Positions 35,201-48,290 of a DNA stretch of 64,000 nucleotides are shown in pieces. Source of the DNA: Sphagnum magellanicum (Eukaryota > Streptophyta > Sphagnopsida > Sphagnales > Sphagnaceae); assembly GCA_021904315.1 (NCBI GenBank), contig CM038910.1:12462001-12526000 (forward strand), given 5' to 3'. Every line of letters starts with the position of its first letter. Within the stretch, counting starts at the first letter, position 1. The notes under the pieces were generated by a model. That model saw nothing but the letters and a program-made list of their open reading frames with translations. It was not told the DNA's origin and searched no databases. The position numbers and the translations under genes are program-made.

Positions 35201-37954
35201 TTGCATGTTAACCCTAAATATCAAGTTGGATACTAATCTACATCTAGATCTAAAGTTTGGATCCACAATAACTATCCTAGTACACAAGTCTTAAACTATT
35301 ATTGTAGACATTAGATTAATATCACAAGCACATGTGTCCTTGAAATGGTTGGGAAGTTGTATCCATGGATCCTTACTAATCCAACATCAGAACACTACAT
35401 GCCAAACCAAATAACAAACATGTTTTGAAGTAACCACAACACATAGATGGAAGGACCATGCACATTCCGAATATTCTACAATGCACAGTTTGACAATGAG
35501 AATAAAACCAATGGGAAAAAAAAAGGTTCCTACCTATGAATGGGCTTCCCCAACGCAAATAGTGGCCACTATGTCCTATTAACATGCCCAAATTGCCATT
35601 ACTGCTAAAAACACCAACAAAACCATGTTGCCCAACATCCACCCTCCCTAATAAAAGGTGTCCATCATTAGTTCTTATAAACCATAGCATCATAGTCCCC
35701 ACCTAAATGCATTTAATGTTGTGGGTTCACTAATAGAAAACCCCCCCTTTTGCAACTACATTTTCAACTATTATTCAAGTATAAACCAAGTAAAAAACTA
35801 CACATATAGTTGTAATTTATTTTTTGCAACTATTAACCAATAATGTCAAAAAGTACAAGTCGAGAGTGAAATTACAATCGAAAGTGTATGCCACGTGTCA
35901 ACACAACAACAATAGCCATTATGTGCCATTATTTACCAATTTAGTTGAAAATTGTTCTACCAATATAGTCGAAGGATGTTGTCAACTGCATTCGATTAAT
36001 GGATGAACTTCATATGCTAACTAAGCATGACATCAACCAAAAATATAATTACAATTTCAACTAGGTTGTAACTATGTAAATTGAACATTTCGACTATGTT
36101 GCAACTATGTAAATTGAACATTTGGCCAGCGGTTTGGTGATACATGGTATACTAACAATGTTAAAATGTGGCACATTCATAAAATGTGGGGTCAACGCAT
36201 AGTTAAATGACACATGGCATGCTCACAAATTTTGGGGTCAACAAATAGTTGAATGACACGTGGCACATCCACATCAAAAGTTTAAGCCACATGGTGCCTA
36301 AGAATAGGTTAACTTTAAACCTAGGCACCTAGGTTAAACCTAAACATAGGCCATTTAATCTAGGCTTAAATTAAGGCTAGATCTAGGCACCTATGTTAAG
36401 CCTAAACCTAAACCACATGGCAATTAATAAATGAAGTCCTATTTCATTTGGTTTAGCCTTTAAGGTTGAACCTTTTTGATTGGTTCATCCCAAATGGCTA
36501 TTATATATTTTCAAGTTTATTGTGTTTTCCAATAATCCTAGTGCATTCCTTTATATAGTTTGGATTCATGGAATGGAAACCAAACAATGTGGGATAAAAG
36601 TTTTAGTTGTAACCTAGGGAAAACACACCTATCACTGAACACTTAATGATATTGGATCATTATAATTCTCTTGTCCATGGTTTGTTCCTTTTGAAACTTC
36701 AAACAATTTTGTAATCCTCCACCTGGCATATCCAAATCTATAAAAAATACTACAATTTAATGGAAAATGAACAAGATATGCGCTTTCAAATTGAAGGGGA
36801 TCGTGCTTTGGATTTTTTCATAAATGTTCTATATGATTTTGAAGTTTCAACTCTTCAACTATTGTTTTTTTTTACTTTTCACTTTAAACAAGTTTTATAG
36901 ATTTTGAGATAGTGCATTTGTATCCTTCGAAATCATTCAAAATGAATGAGAAATGAGCAAGATATAGTTGTTAGAAGTAAAGGGGTTCTAGAGACAAAAT
37001 TTGAGACAAAATATCATTCTTTCTCTTCCTGCGTTCTTTGCTTTGTTCCTTTGCTTTTGAGGTTCAAAGAACATTTGTAGCTCTTTGTTTTCCACTTCCA
37101 ATGACATAAAAAAACGTTCAATTTGGTGTTGAAATGAGGGAAAACTTGAAAGTGTTCGGTGACAAAATACCATTTGTTATCTACCTTAATTCTAACCTAA
37201 TTGCAACTTAATTGCAACTCAAATAGTTGTAATCTAGTTGCACAAGCTAGTCTAAGCTTAGTTAAGCTTGGACCTAAACTAATAATCTACCTAGCCTAGC
37301 TCTAGCTACTTACTTTAATTATTTATAATAATTATTCATCAACTATTTTTAACTATATAGTTGTATAATTAAATAATTAAACATATTATCATCATTTATT
37401 AAATAATATGGTGATTAGTTTTTTTTTGAAAAATCAGCAATTAAATGTATTTATAATTAAATAAATTATCACTGAATTTCTTAAAATTCGAAATTAATCA
37501 TAAATTCTTATTAACATTTCATAATACAAAGAATTAACTCAAATATAAATATTCAATAATAGATTTTATATGAGATTTTAATCACAGTAATCATTATAAT
37601 GTTGTGATAATTAATAATTGATTACAATTACAACAATAACATTAATAATAATATTGTAGCTATAATTAGGTTCAGCTAGTTATTTAACCATTTTTATTCA
37701 AATTTTTATCTAAGTTTGTTGGAATTATTAAATGACCTAGTGTAATAAATATCAAATAAGAAAAAATATTTTATAATATAGTAGTGTTAAATAAAAATAG
37801 TTTTTGAAATTATATGATAATTTATTGAATATATTGACAAATTATTCTAAAATTATTATAATTTAATCATAAATAAATAAATAAATAAATTTAATAGATG
37901 AAAAAAAATGGAACTAATAAAATAAGTTAGAATAATATTAAAAAATTTTAAAAT

Positions 37955-40050
37955 ATTAATTATGTATCATTACATGATATGTTGTAAACTAAAATTGAAT
38001 CTACATGGAAATAATAAATCACATGTGTATTGAACATAATTTTTTTTAAATTACCTAAATATCCTTACTTGATATGTTGTAAATGAAAATTGAATTTACA
38101 TAGAAATTATAAATTATGCATGTATTGAACATACACATTATTAAGTTGACTTATATTTCAGAAGTTTTTACAAATTTATTTTCAAATTAAAGTGTAATAT
38201 TTATATGCATAAAGACATTCATCATACATGTAATCGTTCATGGATACAAAAGACATTTATGTGTACCTTAATAATTAATGAATCTTTATTGCAATTTTAA
38301 AAATATATTAAGACATCATACGCAAAAAAATGAATAAACATTAAAGTTTCAAAAAATTATGAATTATGTATTACTTGATTTGTTGTAAATTAACATTTGA
38401 TTTACAAAGAAATAATAAATTACATATGTTGAACTTACATTATTACAAACTAATATTTCAAAATTTCCTTAAATTTTAATATTTATATGCACAAAAAAAA
38501 ATTGCATCATACAGAAACATTCGTTTCCACAAATAAAATTTACATGTAGTTTACTGTTTAATGAATTTTTATTGCAATTTAAAAAAAATATTGAGATATC
38601 GTGTCTATAAAGATTAATAAACATTAAAGTTCCACAAAAAAACTAATTATGTATCATTATTTGATATGTTGTAAACTAAAATCTAATTTACATATAAATA
38701 ATAATTAGGTGTATTGAACATGCACATTATTACAAATTTATACTTTAGAATTTCCTTAAACTTCCTTCAATCAAATTTTATTATTTGTGTGCACAAATAA
38801 ATTTGCATCATACGTAACCATTAATTTCATACAAAGATAATTTACACATAATTTAATATATTAATGAAGGTAGATAAATTTTTTTGTGTTATTCTATGAT
38901 GTTGAAATTTCCTAAACCAAATTACTTCATATAATGCTATTGATATCTTTGAAAACCTAACAATGAATAAGGTTGCACTGACTTGGGTTGAAATGTTTCG
39001 GAGCCACAATGCAAAGGTTATTGATATTGAACCATTTTCTTAATAAACATTAATAAAATCATAAATAAAAACTTTACTTGAATCCAAAGGTGTACATGGT
39101 GTTGTTGGAAAATAATCAATAAGTTAGATCTAATGAAATTTATTTCATAATTTTCATATTTAAGGTGTGGAAGATATTGAATTTTGAATGAATTTTGTTG
39201 TTAAAAATTCAAACAAATTACAACAAATTGGGTTTAAAAGGGAAAATGAGTTGAGTGTGTTCACATTTGGGGCCAACAACACATGTTACCTTATTTATCC
39301 ATGAAGGAAGATAGTTTATTTTGTTTTTTCATAATGATATCTCCTAAACCACGGTGTCCTAGGTTATGCTATGGAACTTGTCATCAAAAAGTTCTTAATG
39401 AACAGGGGTGCAACGACTTGGTTTAGAATGTTTGGAGCTATAATGTGGAATCTATTAATTATTGAACCATTTTTTCATTGAATTTTTTGAAAAACCAAGA
39501 TTGAAAACTATATTGGAACTTGGGGGCATTCTTGGTATTGTTGGAAAGCCCTCACCAAGTTTGATTTAATAAAGTTGATTTCGTAATTTTGAGACCTAAA
39601 ATGTGAACAATATTATTGAGTTTTCAGTGGGTATGTATTATTGTTGGAAATTCAAACAAATTGCAAAAGGGTTTGGAAGGAAAATTCAATTGAATGCATT
39701 CAAACTTGGGCCAATGACATAAAGTACATTAGTGTTTCATGAGCTTTTATCATAATTTTAAACAAATATTAAAATATCATGTGTATAAAAATGAATAAAC
39801 ATTATAATTGCACAATATTATTAATTTATGTATCATTACTTGACATGTTGTAATGATTTACATAGAAATAATAAATTACATGTGTATTGAACATAAACAT
39901 TAGTACTAACATATTTTAAAGAAATTCTTAAACTTTATTTTGAAATTAAAGTTTAATATTTATATGCACAAAAAAGATCATTCATTTATACAAATAAAAT
40001 TTACATGTAATTAATGTTACCATAATTTTAAATAATATTACAATATTATA
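37955..40050. repeat. Tandem array of about 290 bp units inside the CACTA element
   Basis: The marker (G)ATATGTTGTAAA, followed by an AAATAATAAATTACATGTGT and ATTGAACAT block, occurs at 37,976, 38,071, 38,377, 38,663 and 39,842. Spacings are about 95, 306, 286 and 1,179 bases. Each full unit also carries a TTTATATGCACAAAAAA block and an AATAAACATTAAAGTT block. The long last spacing is filled by a different duplication (38.87-39.74 kb). An AAAT microsatellite lies just before the array near 37,870-37,893. Confidence 0.7.
38870..39745. repeat. Tandem duplication of about 435 bp within the array
   Basis: Two units lie side by side. Shared marks are CCTAAACC (38,911 and 39,343), a GCA(C/A)(T/C)GACTTGG word (about 38,975 and 39,410) and ATTCAAACAAATT followed by a GGG(C)CCAA block (about 39,208 and 39,650). 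Spacing is 432-442 bases. The units differ at many sites, so the duplication is old. Confidence 0.7.
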
Positions 40051-40499
40051 CGTATAAAATTAAAGTTGCCTACTAGTTGTTTAACTTAATTGAAAAAGAT
40101 AGTTGCAAACAAGACTGTATTTCATCTATCCTTTAGTACATTTTATCATCCAAAATAGATGAATACTAGTCAATGTCTTGACTGTGTGCCAACTAAAGAA
40201 CCTAAGATGCCAAGAATATTTCAAAAATGACCCCTTAGTTGAAACATGCTTCGCATTGTTTACCAACATAGTTGGAAGTTCAACTTGGAGACATTGTTGA
40301 TGTGGGGAATATTTGGCAAATGACCACATAGTTGAAAAATGCTTTCAACTATATACCAACATATTAAATGAATCAACTTAATTGGTAATTTCCATAATTC
40401 TATTTTAAAATTTAAAAAATCCAGTTGAAACACAATTACAAATGTCATGTAGTTGAAAACTTTTGGTTAAAAAAGGGAGGTTTTCTACTAGTGGCTTTA

Positions 40500-42000
40500 A
40501 ATCCACAATGTGGCACTATTGCAAACTACATGAACTTCATAATGTCCAACCATCAACATTAAGCGTTGCATTTATAAAATAACACCTAGCCAGCCTTTAA
40601 GGGAACTAAAGGGCATTGAAGGATGGTGCTTATACTAACTCAAACACCATGCAAACTTGTTCACCCCATGCAAAAGTACCAGTAGTTGGTGCACTACCAC
40701 TAAATGGTCGAGACTTTGTAGTGGAGCCAAAATTCCCACAACCCCAAACACTTCCCATATGAATGAATTCTGCCACCTTCCCTCTCCAACATAGAGCATT
40801 GAAAGAAGGAAACATGGAATTGATGTGAATTGTGTACCTTTATGGTTAATAACCTATGCTGCTAATTTACAGCCAAACCAACCTCCCATATGATAATGTT
40901 GAATGCACTTACCTTCAACACATGTCAATAATATCGTAAGCAAACACTATTGTTATGAGAGACCCTTGCTACTTCCCAAGCTTGTGGTTTGGTTCCAACT
41001 ATAGCATAAAAAAAAACCAATGATGTCAAATTCTTCCCTTGGAACACACCACCCAAATGGGCATGTTACACCTTGAATTTGTACTAACCAAACTAGTCCA
41101 AGGTGCTACTCGTGCTTGGAAATAAAATTTCAACTAACTAATTGTAACAATTGCCAACCATAGCCTTTATCCACTCAATGTGAATTTAACAAGTTTTGAC
41201 AAACTAATCACCAGTTACCATAATTAGTAGATTCATTTTAACATATGCATACAAATGAATAACACCTTTGCCCCATCAAGTCAATCATACATGTGCTTCC
41301 AACACAATAGCCAATCTCGAATACTATTACACACTAACTAGAAAACAAAATGTTGCACTTGAAATTATTTTTTTGCACTAGGTCAAAGACTAATCCAAAG
41401 CTACATATCAATCATAGTGTGATGAAAACCTGACACAATTAAAAGTTTGCATTGTTGTCCTCTACTATTCAAAAAAAAAAATGCATGAGGTAAAATGTCC
41501 AAAAACCAAACATAAAAAATAATGTCCCTCAAATCCCACTCCTAGTCTCACTATGAGTAGGTTTGTTCAAGGCTTTTTAAACAAGGTTTACCCACCAAGT
41601 CTGGCATGTATCAAACACCTGCACATCCCAAGCACTAGGATTCAACTCTGATCATTCTAGTCATGCATTTTACAAGGTGCCTCCCCCTCCTCCACTATCA
41701 CCCTTTTGGCGTCCCACCCCCCACATTTAGACAATCCTTTATTTGGACTACCTAAAATTCCAAACGGCTCATCACTTTTATCTCTATTAGCTGCTAAGGC
41801 ATTTTAAGAACCTTATTTATCATCTGCTATTAATGGGTCTTTCTATTCCTAATAAGGTTTTTTCAACTTTTGAATTTCCAACAATAGGTTCTTAAAACAA
41901 CAAGTACATTTAAATTAACAAAATTAAAACTATTCACAATTCCTAAACTAACATGTACTCAATTTGTACATAGTTTCAAGAGAGATATTGTTGAAACAAA
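40500..42000. other. Gene-free stretch
   Basis: Short frames only (about 60 codons), no motifs and no RNA gene. The sequence is AC-rich on the plus strand. It lies between the CACTA element and the 134-bp duplication. Confidence 0.35.
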
Positions 42001-42002
42001 AA

Positions 42003-42271
42003 TGCTTTCATATTTTCAATGAAAGAGAAACACAAAATCAAATTAACATCAAAAGTCTCCCATTTGATGCAAATCTCCTTTCTTAAATTCTAAACATGTA
42101 TAAACTATTCATGCTAATAAGTACTCCAACTTGTAGTGCTTTCATATTTTCAATGAAAGAGAAACACAAAATCAAATTAACATCAAAAGTCTCCCATTTG
42201 ATGCAAATCTCCTTTCTTAAATTCTAAACATGTATAAACTATTCAATGCTAATAAGTACTCCAACTTGTAG
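42003..42271 (+). repeat. Almost perfect 134-bp tandem duplication
   Basis: Unit one starts at 42,003 and unit two at 42,137, both with TGCTTTCATATTTTCAATGA. The only difference I see is one inserted A (ATTCATGC versus ATTCAATGC). With so few changes next to heavily decayed repeats, the duplication must be recent, or it is an assembly artefact. Confidence 0.9.
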
Positions 42272-42752
42272 TGAAAATACAAAATCGTATTAAGAATTCA
42301 AAGTTTATACATTAGAGATTTCAAAAAGTAAATATGGAAAGTAGAGATATAATGTTTTTCATTTTTTTCCATCCTTCCTTTATACTTTAAGTTTGAATTT
42401 TGAAGTGCCTCATGCAAATCACCTAAACATTACCTAGTTAATAAAACTCCATGTTCTAATCAACTAATAAAAACTATCCAGTAAAATTATAATAAATAAT
42501 CATAATTGTTAATGAAACTCCTTTAAACAAACTAATGGCAATTAACTAGTAAATTTTTTATAAATAGTTATTTTCTCAAAATCTACTACATATTTTATTA
42601 ACTATTTGTTCTGCCAAATATAAGTTTTGCAAACTACCTGTTCTGCCAACTACCTATTTTGTCAACTATAAGTTTTGCAGACTATTTGTTCAATAGGTGT
42701 CATTGGTTCAACATGTGTCATTAGTTTAATTACTATTAATTAAAGTATTAGT

Positions 42753-44998
42753 TCATAAAGAGTTATGGTTAAAATCTGCCCTCACCTCTTCAACAATCTT
42801 TATAATTTTGGTCATTGCATCAAGCAAGAAACTAGATTCCTTTCCCCCCACAACCTTTCCATCCACACCCATCCTACCATTGCCCTCCCCCACAACCTTG
42901 CCATCCTCACCCAATTTGCCATTGCCTTGCCCCATAATCTCTCCATCCTCACCAAATTTTCCATTGCCCACCCCCCCAACCTTGCTATCCACACCCACTT
43001 TGCCACTGCCATTTTTAACAAGAGGCCTTCCATCCATGTTGTAGTTTTTTATGGGCAAGGACTGTCCATCAATAGGCTTCAAGCCCAATGATGGCAATAA
43101 TGCCTTCATGTAGCTTGTTAATTCATGAAGGTTGTTTCATATGAGAGACACACTTGACTCCAATGCACCTATCTGCTCTTCTATCCACTTCATGAGATCT
43201 ATCATGTTGCCTTCCAGGGCCCCCGCCCTATTGCTCATAGACCCTTGCCCTATTGGCCATTGGCTACTTTTGTTAAGAATGTCTACAAAGTGTCATCTCT
43301 AGTCACAAAAAAAATTCATGAGATGAAGGTCAAAACTAACAATTGATGATTATGGATTAGCATGTAACCCAATTATCATCCTAATCCATTCGACAACTAC
43401 ATCACCTATAGTTGACCACATGTAACTAGATTCTTCATAGCTAGGGCCACAATGGTTAACTTTGCAACACACAATGGAACCAAAGAACTCATTGGCAAAA
43501 TGTGGAAGTTGGCAATTAGTAGCTTTAAATTTACTAGCCACCACCAAGACTAGTCTTAATGCAAGAATAACCTAATGCAACTCAATAGATTTTTGTTGGT
43601 GCCCACTATCATCTCCACTTTGGATTGACATATCCTGATGATTGCAGGATTAGAATTACGAATTGGACAACAAGCAACTCCACACAAAAAAACAGAACAT
43701 TCAAAGTACATCCCATTGTATTAGAGAATGGAAACTCACTGATTTTTGTGCTAATATCTCATTGGCCATTTATGCCAATGAAGGGGATTGTTGTTTTTCT
43801 TCCTTATGCATAATGTGCCCCAATCACACATAATAAGCCCTCAATGCATTATAGTTACACCACATAGACATTGGGTAATGTCAGCCTACCAATTTGGCTA
43901 TTGTCCCTGCCCTCCCACATCTCCCAAGCTTATTCAAATTAGTGACAGTCTTTCACACTTTTGACATTTGTTTCACACATAAACATGCCATATTCAATTG
44001 TGAGTATCCAGGACAAAAGATTAAAGAAAACAATAAGTGTGACTATGTGGTTCATCTTCAAATAGATTGTAAAAGAATGTGGATAGCTCACTGTTGCTTT
44101 TTCAATGGACTTGCTGTCAATCTAGTATGCTTTTAGCCATTCCCAATATTCTTGTTATGAGCAACAAGGAGGAGGTTGGGATGATGGGTTTTTCTCCCAA
44201 TGTTGTTTCAACCTTGTTCTTTCTTGCTTCATATGAAAGCTCCCAAAGATTTCTTCAAGCCAATGAGGGATAGTGGAGGTCCTTCCCACTCAAATTCCTT
44301 ATTGAGCTCCTCCCTAATTTTTTCAAGGTATGTAAGGCATTGTTGGTTAATGTCTACTATAGAGCAGTCCAAATATTGATTACTAAGTGTGCAAATCATA
44401 TCATCCCATAACTCCTTCCCCTCGGATGCACCTATGACAAGTCCACCTTTTTTTATCACAACCGCAATTGGCTTTTCTCCCTTGCTTCTCCTTTGTTTTG
44501 CTTGTTCCTCTTGAAATCTTTTAGCTTTTCTTCATGCCCTCCTAATTCCAATACTATCCCTATGTTTGTTATTTTTTTCTTTTAGGGCTTAGGGTCCTAG
44601 TAATTTGATTAGAAGGTTGTGGTACAATCATGTACCCAGGTGGACATTGAAACACGCCCAAGTTGTCATGCAGGCTCCTGCCCTTGCCACTCAAAAAGAA
44701 GGATGTCTTCTCTTCTTCCTCCCCTGAAATGACCAAATAACACACAAAAACACCCACTGTCCTTACCACCTAGCACTTGTAAACAACTGGATTGTTAATA
44801 ATGGCAATCCTACATACAACACTAGACAAACCATACTTACTCTATTAATGGGCTTGAATGTTGGTGTCATTTTCGCTTGTCTTTTTTCTTGGTCAAGGTG
44901 CTAAGAGGTTGGCCCACTTTAGCTTCCCTTCTTGTTGAGGAAGATGAGTTTGATTTAGTTTTAGACTCATACATTGTTGTGTCTATATCACTAGACAT
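42753..44998 (-). pseudogene. Decayed gene with trihelix/SANT-like segment and Gly/Asp repeats
   Basis: Reading the minus strand from an ATG at 44,998: a Ser/Lys-rich start (SNSSSSTRREAK, LTKKKDKRK) is followed, after a gap of decayed sequence, by a basic segment near 44,500 (KRFQEEQAKQRRSKGEK). Next comes an open frame at 44,229-44,459 with ELWDDMICTLSNQYLDCS, then QQCLTYLEKIREELNKEFEW. The spacing of Trp, Leu, Cys and the Lys/Glu-rich end resembles a trihelix or Myb/SANT-like DNA-binding domain, which also occurs in transposon accessory proteins. The last frame (42,753-43,109) ends the gene with a short coiled coil (KWIEEQIGALESSV just upstream), Gly/Asp repeats and DAMTKIIKIVEEVRADF. Many stops and shifts lie between. 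Confidence 0.4.
42838..43012 (-). repeat. Coding minisatellite, Gly/Asp/Lys repeats
   Basis: On the minus strand the protein repeats a unit of about 15 residues of the form GNGKLGEDGKVVGEG about four times (GKVGVDSKVGG, GNGKFGEDGEIMGQG, GNGKLGEDGKVVGEG, GNGRMGVDGKVVGG). In DNA the unit is about 45 bases, with CCATTGCC and CCATCC words on the plus strand. The frame stays open across the array. Confidence 0.75.
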
Positions 44999-44999
44999 A

Positions 45000-46470
45000 G
45001 AACTATTTGTATGTTCAGTGTATGTTCTAAAGATGTCGTCCTCATGCTAAAAGCACTAGGGTTTTCTTTCCCACAACTAGACAACAATGGGGAAGTAGTG
45101 GTGCTATGAACACACCCTATTCACCGACACACTCACAACACTCAAAAAACCTCACATAAACTCGCCTCATGTAGACAATAGGAAGACAATGACAACATGA
45201 ACTTAGAAGGTAAATGAGCGCAAAGAGTTTCAACACAATTGAAGAACATTTTATAAGTATCCTAGCTTGTGAAGGTGTGAACAAGAGGATGATTCACATG
45301 TCACAAATAACCTTGCAAACCTTCTTAACACATGACCTATGATTTTTGAACTTGGGTGTTCAAAATGGCATGATCATAAGCCACAATGTTTAGGGTGTTT
45401 GGATATGGGTGAGCTACCACATGCTCATACATGAATAGACAATGGATAAAACCATTATGTTTTATATATAGAGGAAAACCTAACCCTATCAAAAAATAGA
45501 GACCCTTAACCTTAATTTAGAAGAAAGGGACAATTAGTTCTTACAAGCCCCCTAATTTGTGGTTGGGTTTCGCATAGTAAAGTATACACAAAAAGTAGTG
45601 TAAGCAACAAAATATTGGGGTCCCTAAAGAAAAGGACTAACAAGTAGATGATTTTATGGGGATAATAGTTTTTTTTTAGTACATTCTTTCTTAACTCTTG
45701 TTTACATGGACTTCAAAACCTAAATTGTTATAATCATGTTTTTTTAAGCTACTTGCAAGTACTTGAAAGTAGGTGGGTCCATTCAAGATTGGGGTACCAA
45801 AAAATAGTGTCTAATTGAAAAATGATTGCAAATGACAACTTTGGATTTTTGTTCATCTTACATTATTATAATTATAATGGATTATTGTATGCCAATAAAT
45901 AAAATGATGTCTTCTTAAGTTAATAAAAATCTAAAAAAATAATTTGGATGCGATGTTAATGTCATTTTGAGTCCGGTAAACTAAAGGAATCAAATGTCCA
46001 AAATACATTTTTCAAAAAAGTAATCAAAAGGAAGGCATAAAATCATACAATTGATTTCAAACTTTTTGTTCAACAAAAACATGCCCCCTTTTATGAAAGT
46101 ACATGTTCATTGGATGAACTTGATGAAAAACCAAATCATTCAAAAATTTCAAAGTCTTGAAATTTTGAAAGAAAGGGCTACAAGGAAAGGACTCATTTTT
46201 TAAACTATTTAATAAAAAAAATTATGTTCAATGGGTTCAAAATGTCTAGCTTTATATGCAGGTCACATGTGAAGGAAATAAACATGCCAAAAAACATGTT
46301 TGGTTGTCCATTAAAACTCATTTTGGGATTTTTTGGATTTTTTGCATTTATGGCATTAAACTAAAATATTCATACACAATATGTATGATTCTGAAAAATC
46401 ACCATTAACACATGAATTGTCTTATATTGGATTATTCAAATTTTCTCACTTAAGTTTGTTTCATGTAAAT
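45000..46470. other. Gene-free stretch
   Basis: No frame over 60 codons and no motif. It separates the trihelix-like gene from the 3' truncation point of the copia element. I could not find an LTR for the copia element here. Confidence 0.4.
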
Positions 46471-46471
46471 G

Positions 46472-47566
46472 TTATTTGTAAATCAAACTCCCCACTATGC
46501 GTCTATACATAGTGGTATCCTCCACAAGGTCTCTTTCATCTGCATTTAACTTCACATTTTGCTCCAATGGAATTGAAATGGGTTCGCAACCTGTCATCCC
46601 ATATTCGGATAATTTGTTCAAGGCATATTGCCTTTGTAGTAACCATATCCCTTTAGGGGATTGGATTACCTTAATGTCGAGGAAGTAACGCAACTCTCCC
46701 AAATCCTTCATCTCTAACTTTTGCTTCAAAAGCTTCTTCAAATCAAAGATGTATGCATCGCTATCTCTTGTGATAATCAAGTCATCAACATAGATGACTA
46801 TGATTACAATCCCATGATTTGTCTTTTTTTCATATAGTGAAAAACCTGTATTAGATGTTTGAAATCCACTTGTGAAAATATACTGACCTATTTTGTCTGA
46901 CCAAGCTCTAGGTGTTTGTTTCAAGTTGTACAAACTTTTCTTCAATTTACAAACCAAATTAGGATGTGTTTGGTCCACATAACCTGATGGTTGTTCCATG
47001 TACACTTCTTCTTATAAATCTCCATGAAGAAAATCATTATTTACATCCATTTGATGTAAAGACCATCCTTTTGTTGCTGCCATAACAATGATTGCTCTTA
47101 TAGTTGTCATTTTGGCAATTAGACTATAGGTCTCCTCATAGTCTATGCCATAAGTTTGGGCATAACCTTTAGCAACCAATCTTGTTTTATACCTGCTCAT
47201 AGATCCATCTGCATTGTGTTTGATTTTGTACACCCATTTGCACCCAATTGTTTTTTTGTCTTTTGGTAAAGTTACTAATTCCCAAGTAGTATTCACATCC
47301 AAAGCCGCCATCTCTTCATCCATGGCATTGTTCCACTTAGGGTTTCCAACCACTTGTTCAAAACAAGTGGGTTCAACCTCTTGTATAACTCTCACCATGT
47401 ATGCGTAATGATGAGCTACAAAACCATCATATGTGAATATTTGTACGGGGTACTTGATTCGTGTGGATTTTTGTATTCCATTGTTGTTGTCATGTGTTTT
47501 CAAGGCTTTCTTGGCCATTCGAACTCTGGGAGTAGTAATTGAAGTGATTTTTGATTCTTCAACCAC
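46472..47566 (-). pseudogene. copia reverse transcriptase
   Basis: Two frames (47,012-47,566 and 46,472-47,005) join across a single TAA stop after FLHGDL. Landmarks are WELVTLPKDKKTIGCKWVYK, RLVAKGYAQTYGIDYEETYS and the catalytic YVDDLIITRD, which is intact. They continue with EMKDLGELRYFLDIKV and the end of the polymerase (YRRIVGSLIY). The element stops there, so RNase H is absent. Upstream, 47,570-47,880 is the Ser-rich linker with several stops. Confidence 0.93.
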
Positions 47567-47878
47567 ATTCTTCTCTAAATCACTTGATTCATCATCTACA
47601 TGAAGATTTTTAGATGATGTTTGAGAACTACCGTGTACAAAGTTTAAAGATTTTAATCTTCCTTTCCATGGAGTGCTACTTGACCCACTAATTGAAGACT
47701 CTTGTGGTCCACTAATTAATTGTGATTATTGTTCCACATTTGATGAAACGTCACCATTTCTAGCTTCTCCATCTTTTGCTATCTTCAGTGGTGAATACCA
47801 ATTAATCATCTCATCAAACACAACATTTCTACTCACTTTTAACTTTTGAATGGAAGGATTGAAACATCTATATCTTTT

Positions 47879-48290
47879 TTAGTTTGAGGAATATCCAATG
47901 AAGGTACATTTTTCAGCTTTTGGGTCTAGTTTTGATTTTTTTTCATCAGGAACATGCACGTATGTAATGCAACCAAACACTCTGAAGTGTGAAACATTGG
48001 GTTTCTTGCATGTGAATTTTTCTTCAGGTGTCATGCCATGAATTATTACTGTGGGTGTTCGATTCATGATATAGACTACAATTACTACTGCTTCAACCCA
48101 AAAGTAATTTGGCAAATTCTTCTCATTCAACATGGCACATGCTATTTTTATAATGTGCATGTTTTTCCTTTCAACAATTCCATTTTGTCGTGGGGAATAA
48201 CTACATGAGTTTTTCCTTTGAATTCTATGCTCCTTCAAGTACTCACTGAATTCATTTGAAAAATACACTCCCTATCCATCGAACCTTAAT
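47879..48290 (-). pseudogene. copia integrase, C-terminal part of the core
   Basis: The frame at 47,879-48,268 reads SYSPRQNGIVERKN, which contains the catalytic Glu of the D,D-35-E triad. It continues with AMLNEKNLPNYFWVEAV, YIMNRTPT and FGCITYVHVPDEKKSKLDPK, all standard copia integrase landmarks. The two upstream Asp residues lie in the part lost at the LTR fragment, or just at the junction near 48,270-48,290 where the frame is shifted. Confidence 0.9.

Larger units (their letters stand above)
35728..40493. mobile_element. CACTA-type element of 4.77 kb without transposase
   Basis: The left end is CACTAATAGAAAACCCCCCC and the right end, inverted, is CACTAGTAGAAAACCTCCCT. Both match the plant CACTA terminus. 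Words of the type TAGTTGAAA/TAGTTGCAA cluster within about 400 bases of each end, as subterminal repeats do. The flanking triplets are GTT (35,725-35,727) and GCT (40,494-40,496), a target duplication only if one base has changed. No frame over 70 codons exists inside, so the element cannot encode a transposase. The interior holds tandem arrays (37.9-40.05 kb). Confidence 0.75.

Noticed and set aside
41330-41360. A CACTA terminus at CACTAACTAGAAAAC
   Set aside because: The word does not match the terminus exactly and no partner end or subterminal repeats were found.
42765-43091. 108-codon and 78-codon plus-strand Pro/Ser-rich frames
   Set aside because: They are shadows of the Gly/Asp repeat on the minus strand, which has flanking coiled-coil sequence in frame.
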